A program made the position numbers and the translations under genes. Under the pieces are notes generated by a model. The model had not been told where the DNA came from. It made no database searches and saw nothing but the letters and a program-made list of their open reading frames with translations. Shown here in pieces: positions 7,293 to 15,557 of a DNA stretch of 42,535 nt (its first letter is position 1; each line of letters opens with the position of its first letter). Origin of the DNA: Clostridia bacterium (GTDB lineage: Bacteria; Bacillota_A; Clostridia; Christensenellales; Borkfalkiaceae); the NCBI GenBank assembly GCA_017462505.1, contig JAFTQY010000039.1, forward strand, positions 1 to 42,535. The letters are read 5' to 3'.

Positions 7293-9329
7293 TTAATAGG
7301 TGATTTCAAACATGGCGAAATCGTCCACCGAAAGAGTCGCGGAAACCGTGCCCGTCCTTTCGTCATAGGCAAACGCCACGTCCTTGTTTTCGCCGATATT
7401 GCGGAAAGACTTGGGGGCTTTGCCCGATTTCACCGCAAAGGGGATAGCGCCGCTCGTCTTGGTTTCGTCGTATTGCAAATCGCAAAGGGAAACCAGCGAC
7501 AAATCCTTGTCCTCGAAAATCACGCACTCGATCGCCGTGCCCGCCTTACAATCGTACTTTTTCACGATATTGTCGTTTACGATCTTTTTGAACAGGGTCT
7601 TGAAAGCCGCGCGGTCGTCGTATTCGATCTCTGCCGCGCACCAAATCACCTTGCCTTTGCCGTAATCGCGCTCGATAAAAGCGGGATAATCGGTGCTTTG
7701 CCAAGGGGGACAGGAATGAATGGAGGCAAACGTATAGTTGTTATCAGGCGCGGCGTAGGGCAGAGCAACCGTCGCCTTTACGTCCCCTTGCGCGCCTTGC
7801 AAAAGGGGCAAATAATAGGTCAAGGGCAGGGGGTATTCCGCGTTGAATTCGCCGAACAGCTCGCCCGCACTCGCCGTGGGGGATATGTACACTCTCGCGC
7901 CGAGCTGTACGCCCGTATACGGTTCGTTTTCGTACGTTTCGCCGATACATTTCGCGCCGAAAAACTCTTGCATCAAGCGCGCGTCCGAGCGACCCGACAG
8001 ATACAGCGTGCCGCCGTTTTTCACGTAGCCGATAAGCTTTAACGGCTCGTCGTTGTCAAAATCCTGCAAGCAGGGCGCGATAATCATTTGGTATTTATCC
8101 AGATCGTGCATACTGCCGTTGGAAATGACCGCCGTAGGCACGTGTGCCTCGATCAGCTTTTTCACCGCGCCGATCGCACAGGTCTTGTTGTATTTGCCCT
8201 TGTCCTTTTTATCGAACATCGTTTTGCTGTCGAAATATACGGCAACCTCTGCGTACAAATTGCCCTTGGACATGTACGGTTCAAAGGGAATTTGGCGTGC
8301 AAACGCGTTGCCCACCCGCTCGTAAACGCGCTTATCCAGCGTGCCGATCGGGTCGATCGCGTCGATGATCAGCGAAGCGCCGTGGTGCGCGGCGGTAAGC
8401 AAAATACCCTCTTCCAACGCCTTTTGCGTTTTGGTAATGGTATGCTCGCGCAGCAGATAATCGCAACGGCAGGTCATGTATTCAAAGGGCTGGTTGTTCG
8501 TCACGCCGTAATAATATTTCGCAGCAAAGGAATGGTCGTACAGATCGCCGTAGAGATCTCCGCCCGTAAACTCACATTCGGTGTTGATACCCTCCGTCGA
8601 GCCGCCCAGCCAGTCGCAACCGATCACGGCGGCGTAGTTAAATTCCACCGTAACTTCGGGCATTTTTTCGTTGGTGTACGCGCGGACAAAGCGCACGAAA
8701 TCGACCATCCAGTCTTGGCGCGCTTTTACGTAACGCAACCATACGGGGTCGTTCCAATCGAGATTGTCGGGTAAATCGTACCCCGTTTCCGCCTTGAAAT
8801 TTTTACGGCAAGCCGCGCAATGGCAGGGCACTTCCCAGTAGGGCATATCGAAGAACAGCCCGTCGAGGTTTTTAAACTCGCGCGCAAGCTCGTCGATCTG
8901 CACCTTGACAAATTCGCGGTAATCGAGATTGTTCGGACAGCAAAGCCCATAGCGCTGACCGTGTTCCCGCCACGTCGTACCGTCCGCGTACAGCATTTCC
9001 CATTCGGGGTGGTTTTCGATCGCCCAGTTGTTGAAAATCAGGCTGTAATACCCGACGACCTTCATGCCGCCGTCCTTGCATTTTTTAATCAGCTTTTTGA
9101 TCTCGTTTTCGCCCTGCAAAAACCGCTTGTGCGTGCGCGCGGTTTCGGTGGGGTAGTTGCAAAGCCCCACGTGCGATTGCAAATAGATCATCGGGCTTTG
9201 GATCTTCGCGCGTAACAAATTTTCGTAATATTCGTCCGCGTTAAACTTTGACAAAAACAGATCGTCGCAGTCGTGAATATGCATATCCGTCAGTTGCCGA
9301 CGGTATACGCCCTCGTACCATTTTTTCAT
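7293..9329 (-). CDS. Putative glycosidase, GHL6-type barrel with trimerisation-like domain
   Basis: 678 residues with no signal peptide. The N-terminal ~340 residues look like a TIM-barrel of the hypothetical glycosyl hydrolase 6 group, related to GH29/GH42: LRAKIQSPMIYLQSHVG, KDGGMKVVGYYSLIFNNWA, LDGLFFDMPYWEVPCHCAAC (a CxCxxC cluster common after strand 4 in such proteins) and a late ECEFTGG. Residues ~360-540 resemble the beta-galactosidase trimerisation domain (VKNGGTLYLSGRSDARLMQEFFG region). The C-terminus is a small beta domain. It is the last gene of a three-gene operon, and its start overlaps the previous stop by four bases (ATGA). The substrate is unknown; alpha-L-fucose or galactose-like sugars are the nearest guesses. 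Confidence 0.7.
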   Translation of the reverse strand: MKKWYEGVYRRQLTDMHIHDCDDLFLSKFNADEYYENLLRAKIQSPMIYLQSHVGLCNYPTETARTHKRFLQGENEIKKLIKKCKDGGMKVVGYYSLIFNNWAIENHPEWEMLYADGTTWREHGQRYGLCCPNNLDYREFVKVQIDELAREFKNLDGLFFDMPYWEVPCHCAACRKNFKAETGYDLPDNLDWNDPVWLRYVKARQDWMVDFVRFVRAYTNEKMPEVTVEFNYAAVIGCDWLGGSTEGINTECEFTGGDLYGDLYDHSFAAKYYYGVTNNQPFEYMTCRCDYLLREHTITKTQKALEEGILLTAAHHGASLIIDAIDPIGTLDKRVYERVGNAFARQIPFEPYMSKGNLYAEVAVYFDSKTMFDKKDKGKYNKTCAIGAVKKLIEAHVPTAVISNGSMHDLDKYQMIIAPCLQDFDNDEPLKLIGYVKNGGTLYLSGRSDARLMQEFFGAKCIGETYENEPYTGVQLGARVYISPTASAGELFGEFNAEYPLPLTYYLPLLQGAQGDVKATVALPYAAPDNNYTFASIHSCPPWQSTDYPAFIERDYGKGKVIWCAAEIEYDDRAAFKTLFKKIVNDNIVKKYDCKAGTAIECVIFEDKDLSLVSLCDLQYDETKTSGAIPFAVKSGKAPKSFRNIGENKDVAFAYDERTGTVSATLSVDDFAMFEITY

Positions 9330-10516
9330 TTATTCAATTTCTCCAAATCGGGATTTTCCGCAAAGTGTTTCAACATAACGATAGGATCGCTTTCGCTGAG
9401 GTTTTCAATCACAACGCCGTTCTTCGCCGCCTCTGCGCTGACAAAATATTCGTCGTGGGTAAGCTGACCGTAACGGATCAGCGCGGGGGTTTCGATAACG
9501 TGCCCGCCGAACGTGCCGTGACCCTGCAACATGATCATACCGTACGCCGCGCCGTCCTTGATCGTAACCTTTTGCCCAGGGTATACGGTAAGGCGTTTTG
9601 CGCAAGCCAGCTTGCTCTTATAGCAAACCCATTCTTCCTTATGCGCGTCGTCCTCGTGATCGACGATCGGGCGCATGAAACGGTTTTTCTTGAAATCGGG
9701 GTCAACGTTCAGATCCCAGTCGATTACGTCCATGAGGTAATCGAAATTGCCCTTTTCTTCCTCGGGGCAGTTCTTCCAAAGCAAATCCTCCGAAACGCAT
9801 TGACCGCCGTAAAGCACCGATTGATACATAGCGTACACGTCGGACGCAAACTGCGGCTCGTACGTACAAACGCTTGCGGGCGCGTGCAAAACCCCGGGGG
9901 GAACGTCCCAACCCGTGTCGAGCTCGATCTTATACGCCTGCGAATAATCGAGCAAATGGTTGTCGCCCTTGTGGAAATTTTCAAGGCATTTTTTGATTTC
10001 TTCTTTCGTGCAATCGGGGTTAAGACCGAAGAACGTGAAGGGGAATTCGCCGCCGTGGTTGTTCACCTGCGCGGGGAAGAAATACATTTCGGGCTTGCCC
10101 TCCGCGCCTACGCGTTTTGCGTGCTCGTCGCGGTGGTGGATATGGTGGGGCAAAGGACCTGCGTTGTCGAAAAATTTCGAGAACATGGGCCACTTGTGGT
10201 ATTTATCCCACAGCTCGCCGATCACCTGATCTTTGAGCTCGTCCACGACGTCGCGGAGCAGCATCTGTGCGCTCCCGTCCTTAGAAACGACGTAGGAAAG
10301 CCCCTCGTCGTCGGGGGTCGCAGGACCGTTTTCCGCCCAAGTGGTGGAGGCGAACCATCTTTCGTCGATACCACCTCTTTCCAGACCCAACACGTAATAA
10401 TCGTCGGGGTGGAGCTTGATACGTTTGCCGGGACGGCAGAACGCTCTGGGAACCCACGTGGGTTTCAAACGCAAAATACCGTTGCCTTCTTTAAACAATT
10501 TTTCGCTGAGTTTCAT
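9326..10516 (-). CDS. Mannose-6-phosphate-isomerase-like cupin protein
   Basis: 396 residues, cytoplasmic. It shows the metal-binding layout of class I phosphomannose isomerases: PLPHHIHHRDEHAKR (His ligands), GKPEMYFFPAQ (Glu ligand) and DVPPGVLHAP (late His), with a second cupin barrel including LQGHGTFGG. Overall identity to true ManA looks low, so it may isomerise a free or phosphorylated sugar other than mannose-6-phosphate. A clean AAGGAG site precedes the ATG. It sits between an epimerase-like gene (13 bp gap) and a glycosidase (4-bp overlap), which supports a role in handling the released sugar. Confidence 0.7.
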   Translation of the reverse strand: MKLSEKLFKEGNGILRLKPTWVPRAFCRPGKRIKLHPDDYYVLGLERGGIDERWFASTTWAENGPATPDDEGLSYVVSKDGSAQMLLRDVVDELKDQVIGELWDKYHKWPMFSKFFDNAGPLPHHIHHRDEHAKRVGAEGKPEMYFFPAQVNNHGGEFPFTFFGLNPDCTKEEIKKCLENFHKGDNHLLDYSQAYKIELDTGWDVPPGVLHAPASVCTYEPQFASDVYAMYQSVLYGGQCVSEDLLWKNCPEEEKGNFDYLMDVIDWDLNVDPDFKKNRFMRPIVDHEDDAHKEEWVCYKSKLACAKRLTVYPGQKVTIKDGAAYGMIMLQGHGTFGGHVIETPALIRYGQLTHDEYFVSAEAAKNGVVIENLSESDPIVMLKHFAENPDLEKLNK

Positions 10517-10529
10517 TTTCCTTTTCTCC

Positions 10530-11414
10530 TTATTGAAAATAAATTTTTATTTGATAAGTTTTACTTGTCTTAGCCTTAATCGGTTGCATTTCAAAACGGT
10601 CGAAACGGGTGAGCGCGGGCTCGATACCCAACGCGTAATCGCCGCTTGCCATGCTCTTCCATTGCAGGGTCACGGGGAAATCGGCTACGTCGTATTCCAT
10701 GCCGACCGTTATGCCCAAATCGGGGTTGCAAAGACGGATTTTACCTTGGCTGAGGGTGTGATAATACACGTCCTCGTCGTTCCCGTCGATAGGGGCGGTG
10801 ATTTTCAGCATATCCGCCTGCCGTTTTTTCGCGATCTCGGTGAGCGGGTCGCTTTGCGTTGCGGGAAGATCCAGTTCCAAACCCTCGTCCAAGAACGGAT
10901 AGCCGTAGTTGATATGGTACAGCAACACGTATTTGCTGTCCCTAAAATCGGCGTTTTCGACCGTACCGTTGATTTCCAAGCCGTCCGCCGTGATTTTATA
11001 CGAGCGGTGCAAAACAAGGTTTTTGCCAAACAGCGCGCTTTCCTTTACCTCGCCGCAGACGTAGATAACGCCGTCCTTTTCGTAATGGTAGGCGTTGTCC
11101 GCTTTCGTGTAATGCAAGCTCCCGTGGACGGGCTTATCCGCCACGCAGCCCGAAACGTTGTCCATGCCGCAGGTATACAAAAAACCGCCCTCGAAATTGC
11201 CCGTGAAATTCCGCGTGCCGTCGTTTAAGCCGTTCTTGCTCAAAAAGGACAGGTTCACGCCCTTAAAATTCGCCCAAACGATATCGAGCGCATTGTCCTT
11301 GTTAAAGAGCAATTCCAGAGCGCCGTTGCGCACCAAAATACACCGTTTGTCCGCGATTACGATATCCTGCGCAAAGCAAACCTGCGCTCTATTTCCCACC
11401 TTTTTTTTGTCCAT
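10530..11414 (-). CDS. DUF4432 aldose-1-epimerase-like protein
   Basis: 294 residues. The all-beta supersandwich character and the motifs GGFLYTCGMDNV, PVHGSLHY, YLLYHINYGYPFLDEG-like strand and LGIEPALTRFDRFE match the DUF4432 group of galactose-mutarotase-like proteins. The likely role is interconverting sugar anomers or binding a sugar. The ATG at 11414 has AGAGGA upstream; an in-frame ATG at 11480 lies at the promoter and is not used. It is the first gene of the leftward operon and divergent from the PocR-AraC regulator. Confidence 0.75.
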   Translation of the reverse strand: MDKKKVGNRAQVCFAQDIVIADKRCILVRNGALELLFNKDNALDIVWANFKGVNLSFLSKNGLNDGTRNFTGNFEGGFLYTCGMDNVSGCVADKPVHGSLHYTKADNAYHYEKDGVIYVCGEVKESALFGKNLVLHRSYKITADGLEINGTVENADFRDSKYVLLYHINYGYPFLDEGLELDLPATQSDPLTEIAKKRQADMLKITAPIDGNDEDVYYHTLSQGKIRLCNPDLGITVGMEYDVADFPVTLQWKSMASGDYALGIEPALTRFDRFEMQPIKAKTSKTYQIKIYFQ

Positions 11415-11466
11415 AATTTTGTCCTCTTGGCGTACGCGCGCGACATAAACGCCTTTCTTTTTAGCC

Positions 11467-11500
11467 AGTATAGCACGCATTATCTATAAATAATAGATAA
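11467..11500 (-). promoter_or_regulatory. Leftward promoter with 21-bp dyad
   Basis: The minus-strand -10 TATACT is at 11467-11472. The region upstream is filled by the perfect dyad TTATCTA-N7-TAGATAA (11480-11500); the -35 hexamer inside it (TATTAT) is poor. This suggests regulated transcription of the DUF4432 operon, probably by the divergent regulator (inference). Confidence 0.55.
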
Positions 11501-11507
11501 AAATATA

Positions 11508-11546
11508 TACAAAAACATTGTTTTTGTACAAAAAATATGATAAAAT
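11508..11546 (+). promoter_or_regulatory. Promoter of the PocR-AraC gene with dyad over the -35
   Basis: The perfect dyad TACAAAAAC-ATT-GTTTTTGTA covers 11508-11528. It includes the -35 TTGTTT (11518-11523). The extended -10 TGATAAAAT (TAAAAT at 11541-11546) follows after 17 bp. The start codon lies six bases after the -10, which predicts a leaderless transcript. The dyad is placed for auto-repression. Confidence 0.65.
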
Positions 11547-11552
11547 AGGATT

Positions 11553-12383
11553 ATGGATATCAAGTATAACAAAGAAAAACTTGCGCAAATTTTGGAAAAC
11601 GTGTACGAGCTGTTACAAACGCCGATCAGCATTTTCGATAAGGATTTTCAGTTTTTAACGTCCTACCCGCCCGAGGGGTATCTCACCGAGTTCTGTCAAA
11701 TGGTGCGCCAATCCCCCGAACGGTTGGAAAAATGCCGTCAATCGGATGAAAAATCGTGCGCGCTGTGCAAAAAAACCAACCGCACGTTTTCCTATCTCTG
11801 CCATGCTGGGATACGGGAAACGATCACGCCCATTCGCTTTGAAAAGACGATCATAGGTTACATTTTGTTTGGTGAATACCGTATCGTCGGCACGAAAAAG
11901 GACGTGCGGGCTTATGCCGCGGAAAACGGCATGGACGCGGAAAAATTGCAAAAAGCGTATGAAAAATTGATTTTGCTCACCGAAAAGCAAGTGACGGCGA
12001 CGTGTGAAATTTTGCAATCGTGCATTTTGCAATTTTGGCTTTCCGAGGCGATTTTGCTCAAAGAAAACGATTTGGCGGAACGCTTAAAAAAGTTTATCGA
12101 AGAGAACCTGCACGAGCCGTTGACGGCGGAGGATTTATGCAAAAACTTCTTTTTAAACCGTCAACAGCTGTACGCGATCTTCCGCGAAAGCTTTGCGACC
12201 CCCGTCAAGCAGTACGTGTTGGAGCGGAAAATTGCGCGCGCAAAACATTTGCTTTCCACGACGGAGCTGTCGGTGACGGCAGTTGCGGAGCGTACGGGCT
12301 TTGCCGATTATAATAATTTTATCCAACGTTTTAAAAAGATGACGGGGACGACCCCCTTGCAGTATCGCAAACGGAATAAATAA
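11553..12383 (+). CDS. AraC-family regulator with PocR sensor domain
   Basis: 276 residues. Residues ~5-165 match the PocR ligand-binding domain: ISIFDKDFQFLTSYPP, a Cys-rich middle (SCALCKKTNRTFSYLCHAG) and IRFEKTIIGYILFGEYR. The C-terminal ~100 residues are a double HTH of the AraC class: LTAEDLCKNFFLNRQQLYAIF, then SVTAVAERTGFADYNNFIQR and the closing GTTPLQYRK. It is likely a small-ligand-sensing activator of the divergent DUF4432-cupin-GHL6 operon. There is no ribosome-binding site; the -10 is six bases upstream of ATG. Confidence 0.88.
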   Translation: MDIKYNKEKLAQILENVYELLQTPISIFDKDFQFLTSYPPEGYLTEFCQMVRQSPERLEKCRQSDEKSCALCKKTNRTFSYLCHAGIRETITPIRFEKTIIGYILFGEYRIVGTKKDVRAYAAENGMDAEKLQKAYEKLILLTEKQVTATCEILQSCILQFWLSEAILLKENDLAERLKKFIEENLHEPLTAEDLCKNFFLNRQQLYAIFRESFATPVKQYVLERKIARAKHLLSTTELSVTAVAERTGFADYNNFIQRFKKMTGTTPLQYRKRNK

Positions 12384-12422
12384 AACGCCGTCAAGACCCG
12401 TGTAGGGGGCTTTGACGACGTT
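12384..12422. terminator. Imperfect hairpin between convergent regulators
   Basis: AACGCCGTCAAG pairs with CTTTGACGACGTT with one mismatch and one bulge around a 14-base loop. It starts at the PocR-AraC stop and precedes the end of the leftward AraC gene. A weak bidirectional terminator is the likeliest reading. Confidence 0.4.
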
Positions 12423-12451
12423 GGTCGATATTGTAAGAGCGTTTCGCGCCG

Positions 12452-13366
12452 TTATTCGGCGTCGTGGTGGAATACCGAATTGTTCTTTCTGTATTCCGCA
12501 GGCGTGATATTGAAATACTTTTTGAACAGCGAGTGGAAATGGCTGGGGGATTCAAAATTCAGCTCGTTTGTGATCTCCATCAAGGTCATATCCGTCAGGG
12601 AAAGCAGATCCTTTGCGTATTGCAGCTTGGTACGGTTGACGTATTGCGTAATCGTACAATGCATGTGCTTTTTGAAGATACGCGTCAATTGCGGATAGCT
12701 GTACGGCAGATCGCGCTGCGCCGCTTTGATTTGTTCGTTTGTGATCAGCGGGTTGTTCAATTGCTGGATCAGCGGTTTCAATACAGCGGGGATACTCTGT
12801 CCCTTTTGCCATTGTTCGATAAATTTCAATAAAATGGTCGAAAAAATGATGTTACATTGTTGCTCGGTATACGGCGTGCTTTGGTCCTCCAAGGTCTGAA
12901 TATCCAAAAACATGTTCGTAAATTTATCGAGCGAGTTGGGTGAGAGGGAAAAATACAAGGGCTGCGGGGTACTGCAAATTTCGTCGTACAGGGTCGGGGA
13001 ATACATGGCAAGGAGCTTGCGCACGTAATCGTCCTGCGCGGCGATACAGATAGCTTGGTACTGGTTCTTTACCCGATTGGGATAGAAAAACGCATGCTTG
13101 TCCCTAGGACCGATAATGCATGCCATACCCGCCGTCATCATCTTCTCTTCTCCGTTGATGCGGTGCAAAATGTGGTCGTTGAGCACGATCGCAACTTCCC
13201 AATGGGTTTGTCCGTGGTAGAGCGGGTATTCAAAATTTACCCAATAGAACGAAGTGTTCGCTTTTTTCCATGGTGAACAATGCTCATAGGTACTGGTCAT
13301 CGGCCCTTCCGTTTCAGAAATATTTCCAAGATAGGGATAGATTTTGTCTTTCTTTTTCTCGTCCAT
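12452..13366 (-). CDS. AraC-family regulator with N-terminal cupin-like sensor
   Basis: 304 residues. The N-terminal half is a cupin-type arabinose-binding-like domain (HWEVAIVLNDHILHRINGEEK, AGMACIIGPRDKHAF). The C-terminal ~100 residues are the AraC double HTH (YSYPQLTRIFKKHMHCTITQYV, then TLMEITNELNFESPSHFHSLF and NITPAEYRK). The true start at 13366 is six bases downstream of a consensus promoter, so the long in-frame extension to 13588 is not translated. The regulator is divergent from regulon promoter B, and its own promoter spacer contains TTTTGCAAT, so it is the best candidate to bind the TGCAATTT repeats (inference). Confidence 0.88.
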   Translation of the reverse strand: MDEKKKDKIYPYLGNISETEGPMTSTYEHCSPWKKANTSFYWVNFEYPLYHGQTHWEVAIVLNDHILHRINGEEKMMTAGMACIIGPRDKHAFFYPNRVKNQYQAICIAAQDDYVRKLLAMYSPTLYDEICSTPQPLYFSLSPNSLDKFTNMFLDIQTLEDQSTPYTEQQCNIIFSTILLKFIEQWQKGQSIPAVLKPLIQQLNNPLITNEQIKAAQRDLPYSYPQLTRIFKKHMHCTITQYVNRTKLQYAKDLLSLTDMTLMEITNELNFESPSHFHSLFKKYFNITPAEYRKNNSVFHHDAE

Positions 13367-13372
13367 AATCAC

Positions 13373-13401
13373 ATTATAACATTGCAAAATTGAATTGTCA
13401 A
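13373..13401 (-). promoter_or_regulatory. Consensus promoter of the cupin-AraC gene
   Basis: -35 TTGACA (13396-13401), a 17-bp spacer and -10 TATAAT (13373-13378), all on the minus strand. The spacer holds TTTTGCAAT (13381-13389), close to the regulon half-site, which would permit auto-repression. The ATG follows the -10 by six bases (leaderless). The stretch 13402-13628 is very A/T-rich with long A and T runs and no supported gene. Confidence 0.8.
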
Positions 13402-13628
13402 CATCATTTTTTGAGATTTTTGAGGACTGGGATTTTTTGGTTGGGGAATTAAAAAAAAGTAAAAAATGCAAAAAATTTTTTTTAAAACGCTTGAAAAAAT
13501 GCGCAAAAAATAGCCTAAAAACCTTAAAAAACAAGGATTTTTTGCATTTTGGTTGACAAAAAAATTTTCGTTTGCGGCGGAAATGCAATCCAATTTTTTT
13601 GGCAAAAAATAGGTTTTATTCCAAAATA

Positions 13629-13693
13629 TGCAATTTTAGAGCACATTTTTGCAATTTAACAGTAGTGACAAAAGCAAAATTGTGTGATAAAAT
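13629..13693 (+). promoter_or_regulatory. AraC-type regulon promoter, copy B
   Basis: TGCAATTT repeats at 13629 and 13650 (21 bp apart), -35 GTGACA at 13665-13670 (15 bp on), a 17-bp spacer, and extended -10 TGATAAAAT ending at 13693. The repeats and their spacing match copies A and C. It drives the GH42-like-murQ-kinase operon. Confidence 0.8.
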
Positions 13694-13757
13694 GGAAAAT
13701 GTAGAAGTATGCGCATTTTTGAAAAGCCCTAATTTTCGGGGCATGTGTGGTAAAACA

Positions 13758-15557
13758 ATGAAAGCAAAAATCGTTACACAGCAAAACAATTTACTCTTGG
13801 AAATAAACGGGGAAACGGTTGCGCCGGCGGCGTACATGAGCTATTTAGAGGACAATGCGGATTACGCGGGCTTTCAAAAGGCGGGGTACGAGCTTTTCTG
13901 TGCGTGCGTGTACATGGGGGATTGCCCGATCAACGAGTTTTCGGGGATTCGTCCGTTTAACGATCATATTTGGAAAGCGCGCGAGGTTTTCGATTTTGCG
14001 CCTCTTTATAACAGCGTGAAAAAAATCGTGGGGGACGGTACGCGCAAGGCGTATATTATGCTCCGCGTCAATCTCAATACGCCGACGTGGTGGCGGAAAG
14101 AAAACCCCGACGAGCTGACGGAAAACAGCGACGGCAAAAGATACATGCAGTCGGTCTTTTCCGAAAAATGGAAAATAGACGCGAAAGTTTTTTTGACAAA
14201 GCTTTGTCAATACGTGCGCGCGTTTGAATTTAATGAAAATATCGTCGCGATACAGGTTGCGGGTATGCAGACGGAAGAATGGCTTGCTATGTGCACGGGT
14301 ACGGGCGCGCTCGATTATTCTCTGCCCGCGCAAAAGGCGTTTGGGGCTTGGTTGCAGGCGAAATACGGAAAGGCGTTCGACAAAGTGCCCATGCCCGATC
14401 GTGAGATCGTTTGTGTGCACGACCGCGCGCCTTTGGCTGACGAACAAAAACAACGGTATTTTACCGACTATATGCGTTTTTACGGCGAGGGGTTCGCGCG
14501 TGCGATCAAAGAATTTTCCGCGCACATAAAGAGGGAAAGCCACGGCGATTTGCTGGTCGGTACGTTCTACGGGTACGTGGGGCAGACAGAATGCGATCGG
14601 GGACACCATGCCGTTTCCATGCTGTTGCATGATGAAAATATCGACTTTTTCGCCTCGCCCTTTGCGTATGCGGATTCCCGTCAGACGGCAAAGGACTGGT
14701 ATTATCACGCGCCCATGAACAGCGCGGCTGCCGCAGGGAAAATTTGGTTTTTAGAGGCGGACGTGCGGACGTATAAAACGAAATATCTCGCCGATACCAA
14801 CCCCGAGCTGATGTCGGACGAACGGACGGTGCAATATCACCGCGCTCCCGTTTTCAAAGGACCTGAAACGGAAAAGGAAAGCCTTTGGGTGATGCTCCGT
14901 TCCTTTGCGAAAGTCCTGTGCTCTAAAAACGCCTTTTGGTGGTTTGATATGTGGGGCGGTTGGTACGATGCGCCTGCCATGATGGAGCTCGTAAAACGGG
15001 CGTTAGGGGCATACCGTGTCGCGATGAATGAAAAAATCGAGGGCGTAAGCAGGTTGGCGGTAGTGCTCGACGAGCGTGCGTACGAGGGAAGATCGAATCT
15101 GTATTTTATGCAAACGACAAGAAAGCAATTGGAGGAGCTTGGCTATCTCGGCGCGCCGTACGATCTGTACTTGGCGGGCGATATCACGGACGAACAAAAG
15201 GAAAACTACGACGGCGTGTTGTATATTGCGGATAAAACCTCGCCTAAAAAGGGAAATACGTTGATTTTGCGCGGCGGCACGCGGATAGAAAGGGAAACCG
15301 CGTTCACGGCAAGCGAGGTGCAAGGGTATTTGCAAGGCGCAGGCACGCATATTTACAGCGGCGGAAATATCGTATACGCCAACGCAAAATTTGTGTCGAT
15401 TACGGCAAAGGTGGGGGGACGTGTCGCGTTGAACCTGCCTTGTGCGTGCAAAATCAAGGCGTTTACAAGCGGAAAGGAATATCAAGGCAAGCACTTTGCT
15501 TTCGACATGGAAAGCAATCAAACGGAATTATTTGAAATCATAGAGGGAGCGATATGA
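13758..15557 (+). CDS. GH42-like (clan GH-A) glycosidase
   Basis: 599 residues with no signal peptide. A TIM-barrel is suggested by PAAYMSYLEDN, GYELFCACVYMG, IMLRVNLNTPTWW, IVAIQVAGMQTEEW (acid/base candidate E173 or E174), LVGTFYGYVGQ, IDFFASPFAYADSR and GKIWFLEADVRT (nucleophile candidate E333). The order resembles GH42 beta-galactosidases, but the second half diverges and the usual NE pair is replaced by TEE. The ATG at 13758 is chosen because upstream in-frame ATGs overlap the -10 box; its ribosome-binding site is weak, and 13743 is an alternative start. The stop overlaps murQ by four bases. Confidence 0.65.
   Translation: MKAKIVTQQNNLLLEINGETVAPAAYMSYLEDNADYAGFQKAGYELFCACVYMGDCPINEFSGIRPFNDHIWKAREVFDFAPLYNSVKKIVGDGTRKAYIMLRVNLNTPTWWRKENPDELTENSDGKRYMQSVFSEKWKIDAKVFLTKLCQYVRAFEFNENIVAIQVAGMQTEEWLAMCTGTGALDYSLPAQKAFGAWLQAKYGKAFDKVPMPDREIVCVHDRAPLADEQKQRYFTDYMRFYGEGFARAIKEFSAHIKRESHGDLLVGTFYGYVGQTECDRGHHAVSMLLHDENIDFFASPFAYADSRQTAKDWYYHAPMNSAAAAGKIWFLEADVRTYKTKYLADTNPELMSDERTVQYHRAPVFKGPETEKESLWVMLRSFAKVLCSKNAFWWFDMWGGWYDAPAMMELVKRALGAYRVAMNEKIEGVSRLAVVLDERAYEGRSNLYFMQTTRKQLEELGYLGAPYDLYLAGDITDEQKENYDGVLYIADKTSPKKGNTLILRGGTRIERETAFTASEVQGYLQGAGTHIYSGGNIVYANAKFVSITAKVGGRVALNLPCACKIKAFTSGKEYQGKHFAFDMESNQTELFEIIEGAI

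Noticed and set aside
9248..10573. A 441-codon plus-strand frame opposite the cupin gene
   Set aside because: The minus-strand cupin has metal-ligand motifs, ribosome-binding site and ATGA coupling; the opposite frame has none.
13367..13588. N-terminal extension of the cupin-AraC regulator
   Set aside because: It lies upstream of a consensus promoter, is Phe/Lys-rich from A/T runs, and the conserved domain begins after the ATG at 13366.
13692..13757. Earlier in-frame ATG at 13692 for the GH42-like gene
   Set aside because: It overlaps the -10 box and lies upstream of the expected transcript start; the conserved part begins at 13758.
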